NCBI RefSeq assembly: GCF_029227915.1
Contig: NC_079883.1
Span: 29,514,001-29,578,000, forward strand
Origin: Hydractinia symbiolongicarpus
Lineage: Eukaryota > Cnidaria > Hydrozoa > Anthoathecata > Hydractiniidae
Length of the DNA: 64,000 bases
Direction: 5' to 3'
The position numbers were made by a program, and so were the translations under genes. The notes beneath the pieces are model-generated. The model had not been told where the DNA came from. It did not search any database and was given only the letters and a program-made list of their open reading frames with translations. Below are positions 9,833 to 21,573 of this stretch, piece after piece. Each line of letters begins with the position of its first letter. The stretch's first letter is position 1.

Positions 9833-10291
9833 AATTTTACATGATTGCCGGAACTCAGCGTTTACACTGGGCGCTGTGGTAGCACTTTATTTAAAAATTT
9901 AAATAAAAAGGTCATTTTTCACTGTGGGACCAAACCTAGCCGTTATCGCGCGCTGAAGAAATAGAGCCATTCTCTAAAACTACATTTCATCGACTTCTTG
10001 GCGGTATCAATCCGTTTGAGTTACAACGGTTACGTCACATTTACGTACCAACATGTTTTTAGCGATAGTATTCTGATATTACTAGGTTGCATCGCCTTTA
10101 ACAGTGAAACGATTGACTGTGGGACTTAATTGAACTGATTTTGGACTTTGACTTTATAAATGTGACAAATGAGTCAGTTTAACTACAACAAGTAACATTC
10201 TTCTAAATTTGACTTGATTGCTGGAACTCAGCGATTGCACCGGGCGCTGTGGTAGAGTTTTATTTAAAAAAAGTTAAATAAGTCATTTTTT

Positions 10292-10663
10292 ACTGTGGGA
10301 CCAATCCCAGCCGTTATCGCACGCTGAAGAAATAGCGACAGTTTCAAAAACTACATTTCATTGACTTTCTAACGGTATCAATCCGTTTGAGTTACAACGG
10401 TTGTGCGAAATATTCGTCCCCACATGTATTCAGCGATAGTATTTGGATATTACTAGGTTGCATCGCTTTTAACAGTGAAACGATTGACTGTGGGACTTAA
10501 CTGAACTGATTCTGGACTGTGACCTTGTAAATGCGATAAATGAGCCTATTGGGCACCAAGGAATAACATTTTTCTTTATTCGACATGTTTGCTGGAATTC
10601 AGCAATTACACTGGGCGCTGTGGTAGTGCTTTATTTAAAAATTTAGATAAATAAGTCTTTTTT
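10292..10663. repeat. Exemplar monomer type G
   Basis: 372 bp. Type G is marked by a head with TTATCGCACGCTGAAG (TCGCGCGC in others), AAATATTCGTCCCCAC, ATGTATTCAGCGATAG and GTATTTGGATATTAC. Many G copies to the right have lost a base in the conserved box, so ATCCGTTTGAG reads ATCCTTTGAG and the left arm of the dyad is broken. Confidence 0.7.
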
Positions 10664-13600
10664 ACTGTGGGACTAATCCTGGCCGTTAGCACGCGCTGAA
10701 GAAATAGAGACATTCTCAAAAACTACATTTCATCGACTTCTTGGCGGTATCAATCCGTTTGAGTTACAACGGTTGCGTCACATACTCGTACCAGCATGTA
10801 TTTAGTGATTTTTTTCCGATATTACCAAGTTGTATCGCTTTTAACAGTGAAACGATTGACTCTGGGAATTAATTGAACTGATTCTAGACTGTGACCTTAT
10901 AAATGTGATGAATGAGCCAATTGGACTGCATGAAGTAACATTCTTCTTAAATTGACATGATTGCTGGAATTCAGCGATTACAATAGGTTCTGTGGTAGCG
11001 TTTTATATAAAAATTTAGATAAATAAGTCTTTTTTTACTGTGCGACCAATCCTGGCCGTTAGCACGCACTGAAGAAATAGAGACATTCTCAAAAACTTCA
11101 TTTCATTGACTTCTTGGCAGTATCAATCCGTTTGAGTTACAACGGTTCCGTCACATATTCGTACCAACCTGTATTTAGTGATATCTTTCCGATATTACTA
11201 AGTTATATTGCTTTCAACAGTGAAGCAATTGACTGTGGGACTTAACTGAACTGATTCTGGACTGTGACCTTGTAAATGCGATAAATGAGCCTATTGGGCA
11301 CCAAGGAATAACATTTTTCTTAATTCGACATGATTGATGGAGCTGAGCGATTACGCTGGGCGCTGTGGTAGCACTTTATTAAAAAATTTAAATAAAAAAG
11401 TCATTTTTTACTGTGGGACCAATCCTAGCCGTTATCGCGCGCTGAAGAAATAGCGACAGTTTCAAAAACTACATTTCATTGACTTTCTAACGGTATCAAT
11501 CCATTTCAGTTACAACTGTTGCGTCACATATTAGTCCCCATATATATTTAGCAATAGTATTCGGGTATTACTATGTTGCATTGCTTTTAACAGTGAAACG
11601 TTTGACTGTGGGACTTAATTGAACTGATTCTGGACTGTGAGCTTGTAAATTCGATAAATGAACCAATTTGACTACAATAAGTAATATTCTTTTTAATTTG
11701 ACTTGATTGCTGAAACTCAGCGATTGCAGTGGGCGCTGTGGTAGAGTTTTATTAAAAAATTAGGATAAATAAGTCATTTTTTACTGTGGGACCAATCCTA
11801 GCCGTTAGTTCTCGCTGAAGAAATAGAGAAAGTTTCAAGAACTATATTTCATTGACTTAATAACGGTGTCAATCCGTTTGAGTTACAACGGTTGCGTCAT
11901 ATATTCGTATCAACATGTATTTAGCGATAGTATTCTGATATTACTAGGTTGCATCGCCTTTAACAGTGAAACGATTGACTGTGGGTCTTAATTGAACTAA
12001 CTTTCGACTGTGACCTTATAAATGTTAAAAATGAGCCAGCTAGACTACAAGAAATAGCATTCTTCTTAATTTGACTTGATTGCTGGAAATCAGCGATCGC
12101 ACTGGGCGCTGTGGTAGAACTTTATTAAAAAATTAGGATAAATAAGTCATTTTTTACTGTGGGACCAATCCTAGCCGTTAGTTCGCGCTGAAGAAATAGA
12201 GAAAGTTTCAAGAACTATATTTCATTGACTTAGTAACGGTGTCAATCCGTTTGAGTTACAACGGTTGCGTCACATATTCGTACCAACATGTATTTAGTGA
12301 TTTCCTTCCGATATTTCTAAGTTATATCGCTTTTAACAGTGAAACGATTGACGGTGGGAATTAATTGAACTGACTCTGGACTATGTCCTTATAAATGTGA
12401 CAGATGTGCGAATTGGTCTCCAAGGAATAACTTTCTTCTTAATTTGACGTGATGGCTATAATTCAGCGAGTACATTAGGCTCTGTGGAAGCGCTTTATTT
12501 AAAAATTTAGATAAATAAGTCTTTTCCTACTGTGGGAAAAATCCTGGCTGTTAGCACGAGCTGAATAAAGAGGAACAGTTCCAAAGACTACATTTCATTG
12601 ACTTTCTAGCCGTATAAATCCGTTTGAGTTACAACGGTTGCGTCACATATTCGTACCAACATGTATTTAGCGATGGTATTCGGATATTACTGGGTTGCAT
12701 CGCTTTTAACAGTGAAACGTTTGACTGTGGGACTTAATTAAACTGATTTTGGACTTTGACCTCATAAATGTGATAAATGAGCCAGTTTGACTACAAGAAA
12801 TAACATTCTTCATAATTTGACATGATTGCTGGAACTCAGCGATTACACTGGGCTCTGTGGCAGCGCTTTATTAAAAATTTAAATAAAAAAGTCATTTTTT
12901 ACTGTGGGACCAATCCAAGCCGTTAGTTCGCGCTGAAGAAATAGAGACAGTTTAAAAAACTATATTTCATTGACTTTCTAACGGTGTCAATCCGTTTGAG
13001 TTAGAACGGTTGCGTCACATATTCGTACCAACATGTATTTAGTGATTTTTTTCCGATATTACCAAGTTGTATTGCTTTTAACAATGAAACGATTGACTCT
13101 GGGAATTAATTGAACTTATTCTAGACTGTGACCTTATAAATGTGATGAATGAGCTAATTGGACTGCATGAAGTAACATTCTTCTTAAATTGACATGATTG
13201 CTGGAATTCAGCGATTACAATAGGCTCGGTGGTAGCGTTTTATATAAAAATTTAGAAAAATAAGCCTTTTTTTACTGTGGGACCAATCCTGGCCATTAGC
13301 ACGCACTGAAGAAATAGAGACATTCTCAAAAACTTCATTTCATTGACTTCTTGGCAGTATCAATCCGTTTGAGTTACAACGGTTGCGTCACATATTAGTC
13401 CCCACATATATTTAGCAATAGTATTCGGGTATTACTATGTTGCATCGCTTTTAATAGTGAAACGTTTGACTGTGGGACTTAATTGAACTGATTCTGGACT
13501 GTGACCTTGTAAATTCGATAAATGAACCAATTTGACTACAATAAGTAATATTCTTCTTAATTTGACTTGAATTCTGAAACTCAGCGATTGGAGTGGGCGC

Positions 13601-15613
13601 TGTGGTAGAGTTTTATTTAAAAATTAAGTTAAACAAGTCTTTTTTTACTGTGGGACTAATCCTGGCCGTTAGCACGAGCTGAATAAAGAGGAACAGTTCC
13701 AAAGACTACATTTCATTGACTTTCTAGCGGTATAAATCCGTTTGAGTTACAACGGTTGCGTCACATATTCGTATCAACATGTATTTAGCGATAGTATTCT
13801 GATATTACTAGGTTGCATCGCCTTTAACAGTGAAACGATTGACTGTGGGTCTTAATTGAACTAACTTTCGACTGTGACCTCATAAATGTTAAAAATGAGC
13901 CAGTTTGACTTCAGGAAATAACATTCTTCTTAATTTGACATGATTGCTGGAACTGAGCCATTACACTTGGCGCTGTGGTAGCACTTTATTAAAAAATTAG
14001 GATAAATAAGTCATTTTTTACTGTGGGACCAATCCTAGCCGTTAGTTCGCGCTGAAGAAATAGTTAAAGTTTCAAAAACTACATTTCATTGACTTACTAA
14101 CGGTGTCAATCCGTTTGAGATAGAACGGTTGCGTCACATATTCGTACCAACATGTATTTAGTGATTTTCTTTCGATATTTCTAAGTTATATCGCATTTAA
14201 CAGTGAAACGACTGACGGTGGGAATTAATTGAACTGACTCTGGACTATGTCCTTATAAATGTGACAGATGAGCGAATTGGTCTCCAAGGAATAACTTTCT
14301 TCTTAATTTGACGGGATGGCTGGAATTCAGCGAGTACATTAGGCTCTGTGGAAGCGCTTTATTTAAAAATTTAGATAAATAAGTCTTTTCCTACTGTGGG
14401 AAAAATCCTGGCCGTTAGCACGAGCTGAATAAAGAGGAACAGTTCCAAAGACTACATTTCATTGACTTTCTAGCGGTATAAATCCGTTTGAGTTACAACG
14501 GTTGCGTCACATATTCGTACCAACATGTATTTAGCGATAGTATTCGAATATTACTGGGTTGCATCGCTTTTAACAGTGAAACGTTTGACTGTGGGATTTA
14601 ATTAAACTGATTTTGGACTTTGACCTCATAAATGTGATAAATGAGCCAGTTTGACTACAAGAAATAACATTCTTCTTAATTTCACATGATTGCTGGAACT
14701 CAGCGATTACACTGGGCGCTGTGGCAGCGCTTTATTAAAAATTTAAATAAAAAAGTCATTTTTTACTGCGGGACCAATCCAAGCCGTTAGTTCGCGCTGA
14801 AGAAATAGAGACAGTTTAAAAAGCTACATTTCATTGACTTTCTAACGGTGTCAATCCGTTTGAGTTACAACGGTTGCGTCAAATATTCGTATCAACATGT
14901 ATTTAGCGATAGTATTCTGATATTACTAGGTTGCATCGCCTTTAACAGTGAAACGATTGACTGTGGGTCTTAATTGAACTAACTTTCGACTGTGACCTCA
15001 TAAATGTTAAAAATGAGCCAGTTTGACTTCAGGAAATAACATTCTTCTTAATTTGACATGATTGCTGGAACTGAGCCATTACACTTGGCGCTGTGGTAGC
15101 ACTTTATTAAAAAATTAGGATAAATAAGTCATTTTTTACTGTGGGACCAATCCTAGCCGTTAGTTCGCGCTGAAGAAATAGCTAAAGTTTCAAGAACTAC
15201 ATTTCATTGACTTACTAACAGTGTCAATCCGTTTGAGTTACAACGGTTGCGTCACATATTCGTACCAACATGTATTTAGTGATTTTTTTCCGATATTACC
15301 AAATTGTATCATTTTTAACAGTGAAACGATTGACTCTGGGAATTAATTGAACTGATTCTAGACACGTCCCCACATGTATTCAGCGATAGTATTTGGATAT
15401 TACTAGGTTGCATCGCTTTTAACAGTGAAACGATTGACTGTGGGACTTAACTGAACTGATTCTGGACTGTGACCTTGTAAATGCGATAAATGAGCCTATT
15501 GGGCACCAAGGAATAACATTTTTCTTAATTTGACATGATTGCTGGAATTCAGCAATTACACTGGGCGCTGTGGTAGTGCTTCATTTAAAAATTTAGATAA
15601 ATAAGTCTTTTTT
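10664..15613. repeat. Array block 3: 13 monomers with a 24-mer-offset copy
   Basis: The order is E, F-like hybrid, A B C D E, A B C D, B, E/G composite. About 12140-13990 matches about 3200-5050 at a constant offset of 8940 bp (24 monomers), including the shared AGAACTATATTTC variant at 3270 and 12210. A further 3-monomer echo links 13861 and 14979 (offset 1118). The last unit is a 476-bp composite with an out-of-phase join near 15365. Confidence 0.75.
15360..15370. other. Out-of-phase junction inside a type E monomer
   Basis: The type E word GATTCTAGAC runs straight into ACGTCCCCACATGTATTC of a type G monomer. The conserved box is 476 bp apart across this point (15235 to 15711) instead of 372 or 744, so about 268 bp are missing relative to two full monomers. 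Only a few bases of microhomology are possible. Confidence 0.75.
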
Positions 15614-18600
15614 ACTGTGGGACTAATCTTGGCCGTTAGCACGCGCTGAAGAAATAGAGACATTCTCAAAAACTACATTTCATCGACTTCTTGGCGGTAT
15701 CAATCCGTTTGAGTTACAACGGTTACGTCACATATTCGTACCAACATGTTTTTAGCGATAGTATTCTGATATTACTAGGTTGCATCGCCTTTAACAGTGA
15801 AACGATTGACTGTGGGAATTAATTGAACTGATTTTGGACTTTGACCTTATAAATGTGACAAATGAGCCAGTTTAACTACAAGAAGTAACATTCTTCTAAA
15901 TTTGATTGATTGCTGGAACTCAGCGATTGTACCGGACGCTGTGGTAGAGTTTCATTTAAAAAAAGTTAAATAAGTCATTTTTTACTGTGGGACCAATCCT
16001 GGCCGTTAGCACGCACTGAAGAAATAGAGACATTCTCAAAAACTTCATTTCATTAATTTCTTGGCAGTATCAATCCGTTTGAGTTACAACGGTTCCGTCA
16101 CATATTCGTACCAACCTGTATTTAGTGATATCTTTCCGATATTACCAAGTTGTATCCCTTTTAACAGTGAAACGATTGACTGTGGGACTTAATTGAACTG
16201 ATTTTGGACTTTGACCTTATAAATGTGACAAATGAGCCAGTTTAACTACAAGAAGTAACATTCTTTTTAATTTGACGTGATTGCTGGAACTCAGCGATAG
16301 CACTAGGCGCTGTGGTAGAGTTTTATTTAAAAATTAAGATAAATAAGTTATTTTTCACTGTGGGACCAATCCTAGCCGTTAGTTCGCGCTGAAGAAATAG
16401 AGACACTCTTAAAAACTACATTTCATGGAATTCTTGGCGGTATCAATCCGTTTGAGTTACAACGGTTGCGTCACATATTCGTACCATCATGTATTTAGCG
16501 ATATTTTTCCGCTATTACTAAGTTGCATCGCTTTTAACAGTGAAACGATTGACTGTGGGACTTAACTGAACTGATTCTGGACTGTGACCTTGTAAATGCG
16601 ATAAATGAGCCTATTGGGCACCAAGGAATAACATTTTTCTTAATTCGACATGATTGCTGGAATTCAGCAATTACACTGGGCGCTGTGGTAGTACTTCATT
16701 TAAATATTTAGATAAATAAGTCTTTTTTACTGTGGGACTAATCCTGGCCGTTAGCACGCGCTGAAGAAATAGAGACATTCTCAAAAACTACATTTCATCG
16801 ACTTCTTGGCGGTATCAATCCGTTTGAGTTACAACGGTTGCGTCACATATTCGTATCAACATGTATTTAGCGATAGTATTCTGATATTACTAGGTTGCAT
16901 CGCCTTTAACCGTGAAACGATTGACTGTGGGACTTAATTGAACTAACTTTCGACTGTGACCTGATAAATGTTAAAAATGAGCCAGTTTGACTACAAGAAA
17001 TAACATTTTTCTTCATTTGACACGATTGCTGGAGCTGAGCGATTACGCTGGGCGCTGTGGTAGCACTTTATTAAAAAAGTTAAATAAAAAAGTCATTTTT
17101 TACTGTGGGACCAATCCTAGCCGTTATCGCGCGCGGAAGAAATAGCGACAGTTTCAAAAACTACATTTCATTGACTTTCTAACGGTATCAATCCATTTGA
17201 GTTACAACAGTTGCGTCACATATTAGTCCCCACATATATTTAGCAATAGTATTCGGGTATTACTATGTTGCATCGCTTTTAACGGTGACACGTTTGACTG
17301 TGGGACTTAATTGAACTGATTCTGGACTGTGACCTTGTAAATTCGATAAATGAACCAATTTGACTACAATAAGTAATATTCTTCTTAATTTGACTTGATT
17401 GCTGAAACTCAGCGATTGCAGTGGGCGCTGTGGTAGAGTTTTATTTAAAAATTAAGTTAAATAAGTCTTTTTTTAATGTGGGACTAATCCTGGCCGTTAT
17501 CACGCGCTGAAGAAATAGAGACATTCTCAAAAACTACATCTCATCGTCTTCTTGGCGGTATCAATCCGTTTGAGTTACAACGGTTGCGTCACATATTCGT
17601 ATCAACATGTATTTAGCGATTGTATTCTGATATTACTAGGTTGCATCGCCTTTAACAGTGAAACGATTGACTGTTGGTCTTAATTGAAATATCTTTCGAC
17701 TGTGACCTGATAAATGTTAAAAATGAGCCAGTTTGACTACAAGAAATAACATTCTTTTTAATTTGACATGATTGCTGGAGCTGAGCGATTACACTGGGCG
17801 CTGTGGTAGCACTTTGTTAAAAAATTAGGATAAATAAGTCATTTTTTACTGTGAGACCAATCCTAGCCGTTAGTTCGCGCTGAAGAAATAGGGAAAGTTT
17901 CAAGAACTACATTTAATTGACTTACTAACGGTGTCAATCCGTTTGAGTTACAACGGTTGCGTCACATATTCGTACCAACATGTATTTAGTGATTTTCTTC
18001 CGATATTTCTAAGTTATATCGCTTTTAACAGTGAAACGATTGACGGTGGGAATTAATTGAACTGACTCTGGACTATGTCCTTATAAATGTGACAGATGAG
18101 CAAATTGGTCTCCAAGGAGTAACTTTCTTCTTAATTTGACCTGATGACTGGAATTCAGCGAGTACATTAGGCTCTGTGGAAGCGCTTTATTTAAAAATTT
18201 AGATAAATAAGTCTTTTCCTACTGTGGGAAAAATCCTGGCAGTTAGCACGTGCTGAATAAAGAGGAACAGTTCCAAAGACTACATTTCATTGACTTTCTA
18301 GCGGTATAACTCCGTTTGAGTTACAACGGTTGCGTCACATATTCGTACCAACATTTATTTAGCGATAGTATTCGGATATTACTGGGTTGCATCGCTTATA
18401 ACAGTGAAACGTTTGACTGTGGGACTTAATTAAACTGATTTTGGACTTTGACCTTATAAATGTGATAAATGAGCCATTTTGACTACAAGAAATAACATTC
18501 TTCTTAATTTGACATGATTGCTGGAACTCAGCGATTACACTGGGCGCTGTGGAAGCGCTTTATTAAAAATTTAAATAAAAAAGGCATTTTTTACTGTGGG

Positions 18601-21573
18601 ACCAATCCAAGCCGTTAGTTCGCGCTGAAAAAATAGAGACATTCTCAAAAACTACATTTCATTAACTTCTTGGCCGTATCAATCCGTTTGAGTTACAACA
18701 GTTGCGTCACATATTCGTACCAACATGTATTTAGCGATATTTTTCTGATATTACTAGGTTGCATCGCCTTTAACAATGAAATGATTGACTGTGGGATTTA
18801 ATTGAACTAACTTTGGACTGTGACCTGATAAATGTAATAAATAAGCCAGTTTGACTACAAGAAATAACGTTCTTCTTAATTCGACATGATTGCTGGAATT
18901 TAGCAATTACACTGGGCGCTGTGGTAGTGCTTTATTTAAAAATTTAGATAAATAAGTCTTTTTTACTGTGGGACCAATCCTAGCCGTTATCGCGCGCGGA
19001 AGAAATAGCGACAGTTTCATAAGCTACATTTCAGTGACTTTCTCACGGTATCAATCCATTTGAGTTACAACTGTTGCGTCATATATTAGTCCCCACATAT
19101 ATTTAGCAATAGTATTCGGGTATTACTATCTTGCATCGCTTTTAACAGTGAAACGTTTGACTGTGGGACTTAATTGAACTGATTCTGGACTGTGACCTTG
19201 TAAATTCGATAAATGAACCAATTTGACTACAATAAGTAATATTCTTCTTAATTTGACTTGATTGCTGAAACTCAGCGATTGCAGTGGGCGCTGTGGTAGA
19301 GTTTTATTTAAAAATTAAGTTAAATAAGTCTTTTTTTACTGTGGGACTAATCCTGGCCGTTATCACGCGCTGAAAAAATAGAGACATTCTCAAAAACTAC
19401 ATCTCATCGTCTTCTTGGCGGTATCAATCCGTTTGAGTTACAACGGTTGTGTCACATATTCGTATCAACATGTATTTAGCGATTGTATTCTGATATTACT
19501 AGGTTGCATCGCCTTTAACAGTGAAACGATTGACTGTTGGTCTTAATTGAAATAACTTTCGACTGTGACCTGATAAATGTTAAAAATGAGCCAGTTTGAC
19601 TACAAGAAATAAAATTCTTCTTAATTTGACATGATTGCTGGAGCTGAGCGATTACACTGGGCGCTGTGGTAGCACTTTGTTATAAAATTAGGATAAATAA
19701 GTCTTTTTTTACTGTGGGACCAATCCTAGCCGTTAGTTCGCGCTGAAGAAATAGGGAAAGATTCAAGAACTACATTTCATTGACTTACTAACGGTGTCAA
19801 TCCGTTTGAGTTACAACGGTTGCGTCAAATATTCGTACCAACATGTATTTAGCGATATTTTTCTGATATTACTAGGTTGCGTCACCTTTAACAATGAAAT
19901 GATTGACTGTGGGATTTAATTGAACTAACTTTGGACTCTGACCTGATAAATGTAATAAATAAGCCAGTTTGACTACAAGAAATAACATTCTTCTTAATTT
20001 GACACGATTGCTGGAGCTGAGCGATTACGCTGGGCGCTGTGGTAGCACTTTATTAAAAAATTTAAAAAAAAAAGTCATTTTTTACTGTGGGACCAATCCT
20101 AGCCGTTATCGCGCGCGGAAGAAATAGCGACAGTTTCAAAAGCTACATTTCATTGACTTTCTAACGGTATCAATCCATTTGAGTTACAACTGTTGCGTCA
20201 TATAGTAGTCCTCACATATATTTAGCAATAGTATTCGGGTATTACTATATTGCATCGCTTTTAACAGTGAAACGTTTGACTGTGTGACTTAATTGAACTG
20301 ATTCTGGACTGTGACCTTGTAAATTCGATAAATGAACCAATTTGACTACAATAAGTAATATTCTTCTTAATTTGACTTGATTGCTGAAACTCAGCGATTG
20401 CAATGGGCGCTGTGGTAGAGTTTTATTTAAAAATTAAGTTAAATAAGTCTTTTTTTACTGTGGGACTAATCCTGGCCGTTAGCACGCGCTGAAGAAATAG
20501 AGACATTCTCAAAAACTACATCTCATCGTCTTCTTGGCGGTATCAATCCGTTTGAGTTACAACGGTTGAGTCACATATTCGTATCAACATGTATTTAGCG
20601 ATTGTATTCTGATATTACTAGGTTGCATCGCCTTTAACAGTGAAACGATTGACTGTGGGTCTTAATTGAACTAACTTTCGACTGTGACCTGATAAATGTT
20701 AAAAATGAGCCAGTTTGACTACAAGAAATAACATTCTTCTTAATTTGACATGATTGCTGAAACTGAGCGATTACACTGGGCGCTGTGGTAGCACTTTGTT
20801 AAAAAATTAGGATAAATCAGTCATTTTTTACTGTGAGACCAATCCTAGCCGTTAGTTCGCGCTGAAGAAATAGAGAAAGTTTCAAGAACTACATTTCATT
20901 GACTTACTAACGGAGTCAATCCGTTTGAGTTACAACGGTTGGGTCACATATTCGTACCAACATGTATTTAGTGATTTTCTTCCGATATTTCTAAGTTATA
21001 TCGCTTTTAACAGTGAACGATTGACGGTGGGAATTAATTGAACTGACTCTGGACTATGTCCTTATAAATGTGACAGATGAGCGAATTGGTCTCCAAGGAA
21101 TAACTTTCCTCTCAATTTGACGTGATGGCTGGAATTCAGCGAGTACATTAGGCTCTGTGGAAGCGCTTTATTTAAAAATTTAGATAAATAAGTCTTTTCC
21201 TACTGTGGGAAAAATCCTGGCAGCTAGCACGAGCTCAATAAAGAGGAACAGTTCCAAAGACTACATTTCATTGACTTTCTAGCGGTATAAATCAGTTTGA
21301 GTTACATCGGTTGCGTTACATATTCGTACCAACATTTATTTAGCGATAGTATTCGGATATTACTGGGTTGCATCGCTTTTAACAGTGAAACGTTTGACTG
21401 TGGGACTTAATTAAACTGATTTTGGACTTTGACCTTATAAATGTGATAAATGAGCCAGTTTGACTACAAGAAGTAACATTCTTCTTAATTTGACATGATT
21501 GCTGGGACTCAGCGATTACACTGGGCGCTGTGGCAGCGCTTAATTAAAAAATTAAATAAAAAAGTCATTTTTT
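15614..21573. repeat. Array block 4: 16 monomers, first H types
   Basis: The order is B', F/E hybrid, an H-like monomer, B, A B C D H A B H A B C D. Type H (GATATTTTTCTGATATTAC with AACAATGAAATG) appears clearly for the first time at about 18.7 kb. Type A here carries CGCGCGCGGAAG in its head (17121, 18983 and 20103), a marker of this sublineage that recurs at 22337 and 23826. The intervals between those markers are 1862 and 1120 bp within the block, five and three monomers. Confidence 0.7.
18593..18964. repeat. Exemplar monomer type H
   Basis: 372 bp. Type H is marked by TTGGCCGTATC, GCGATATTTTTCTGATATTAC, CTTTAACAATGAAATG and a tail with ATGTAATAAATAAGCC. The H' variant of 42.9-53.3 kb has GATATGTTTCTG, CATGGCC and CTACTAGAAATAAC. 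Neither is seen clearly left of about 18.6 kb. Confidence 0.72.

Larger units (their letters stand above)
2843..10663. repeat. Array block 2: 21 monomers with 9-mer duplication
   Basis: By type the order is B C D E, A B C D E F B' C D, A B C D E F B' G. The segment 4391-7026 recurs at 7741-10376 at an offset of 3350 bp, which is nine monomers. Between them, 7021-7740 matches 5161-5880 at an offset of 1860-1861 bp (five monomers). The joins are visible: near 7740 a type-E head (GACAGTTTAA) switches in register into the AAACTTCATTTC segment that precedes type A, while the first copy has ACATTCTCAA there. This is what unequal exchange between aligned monomers would leave. Confidence 0.8.
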
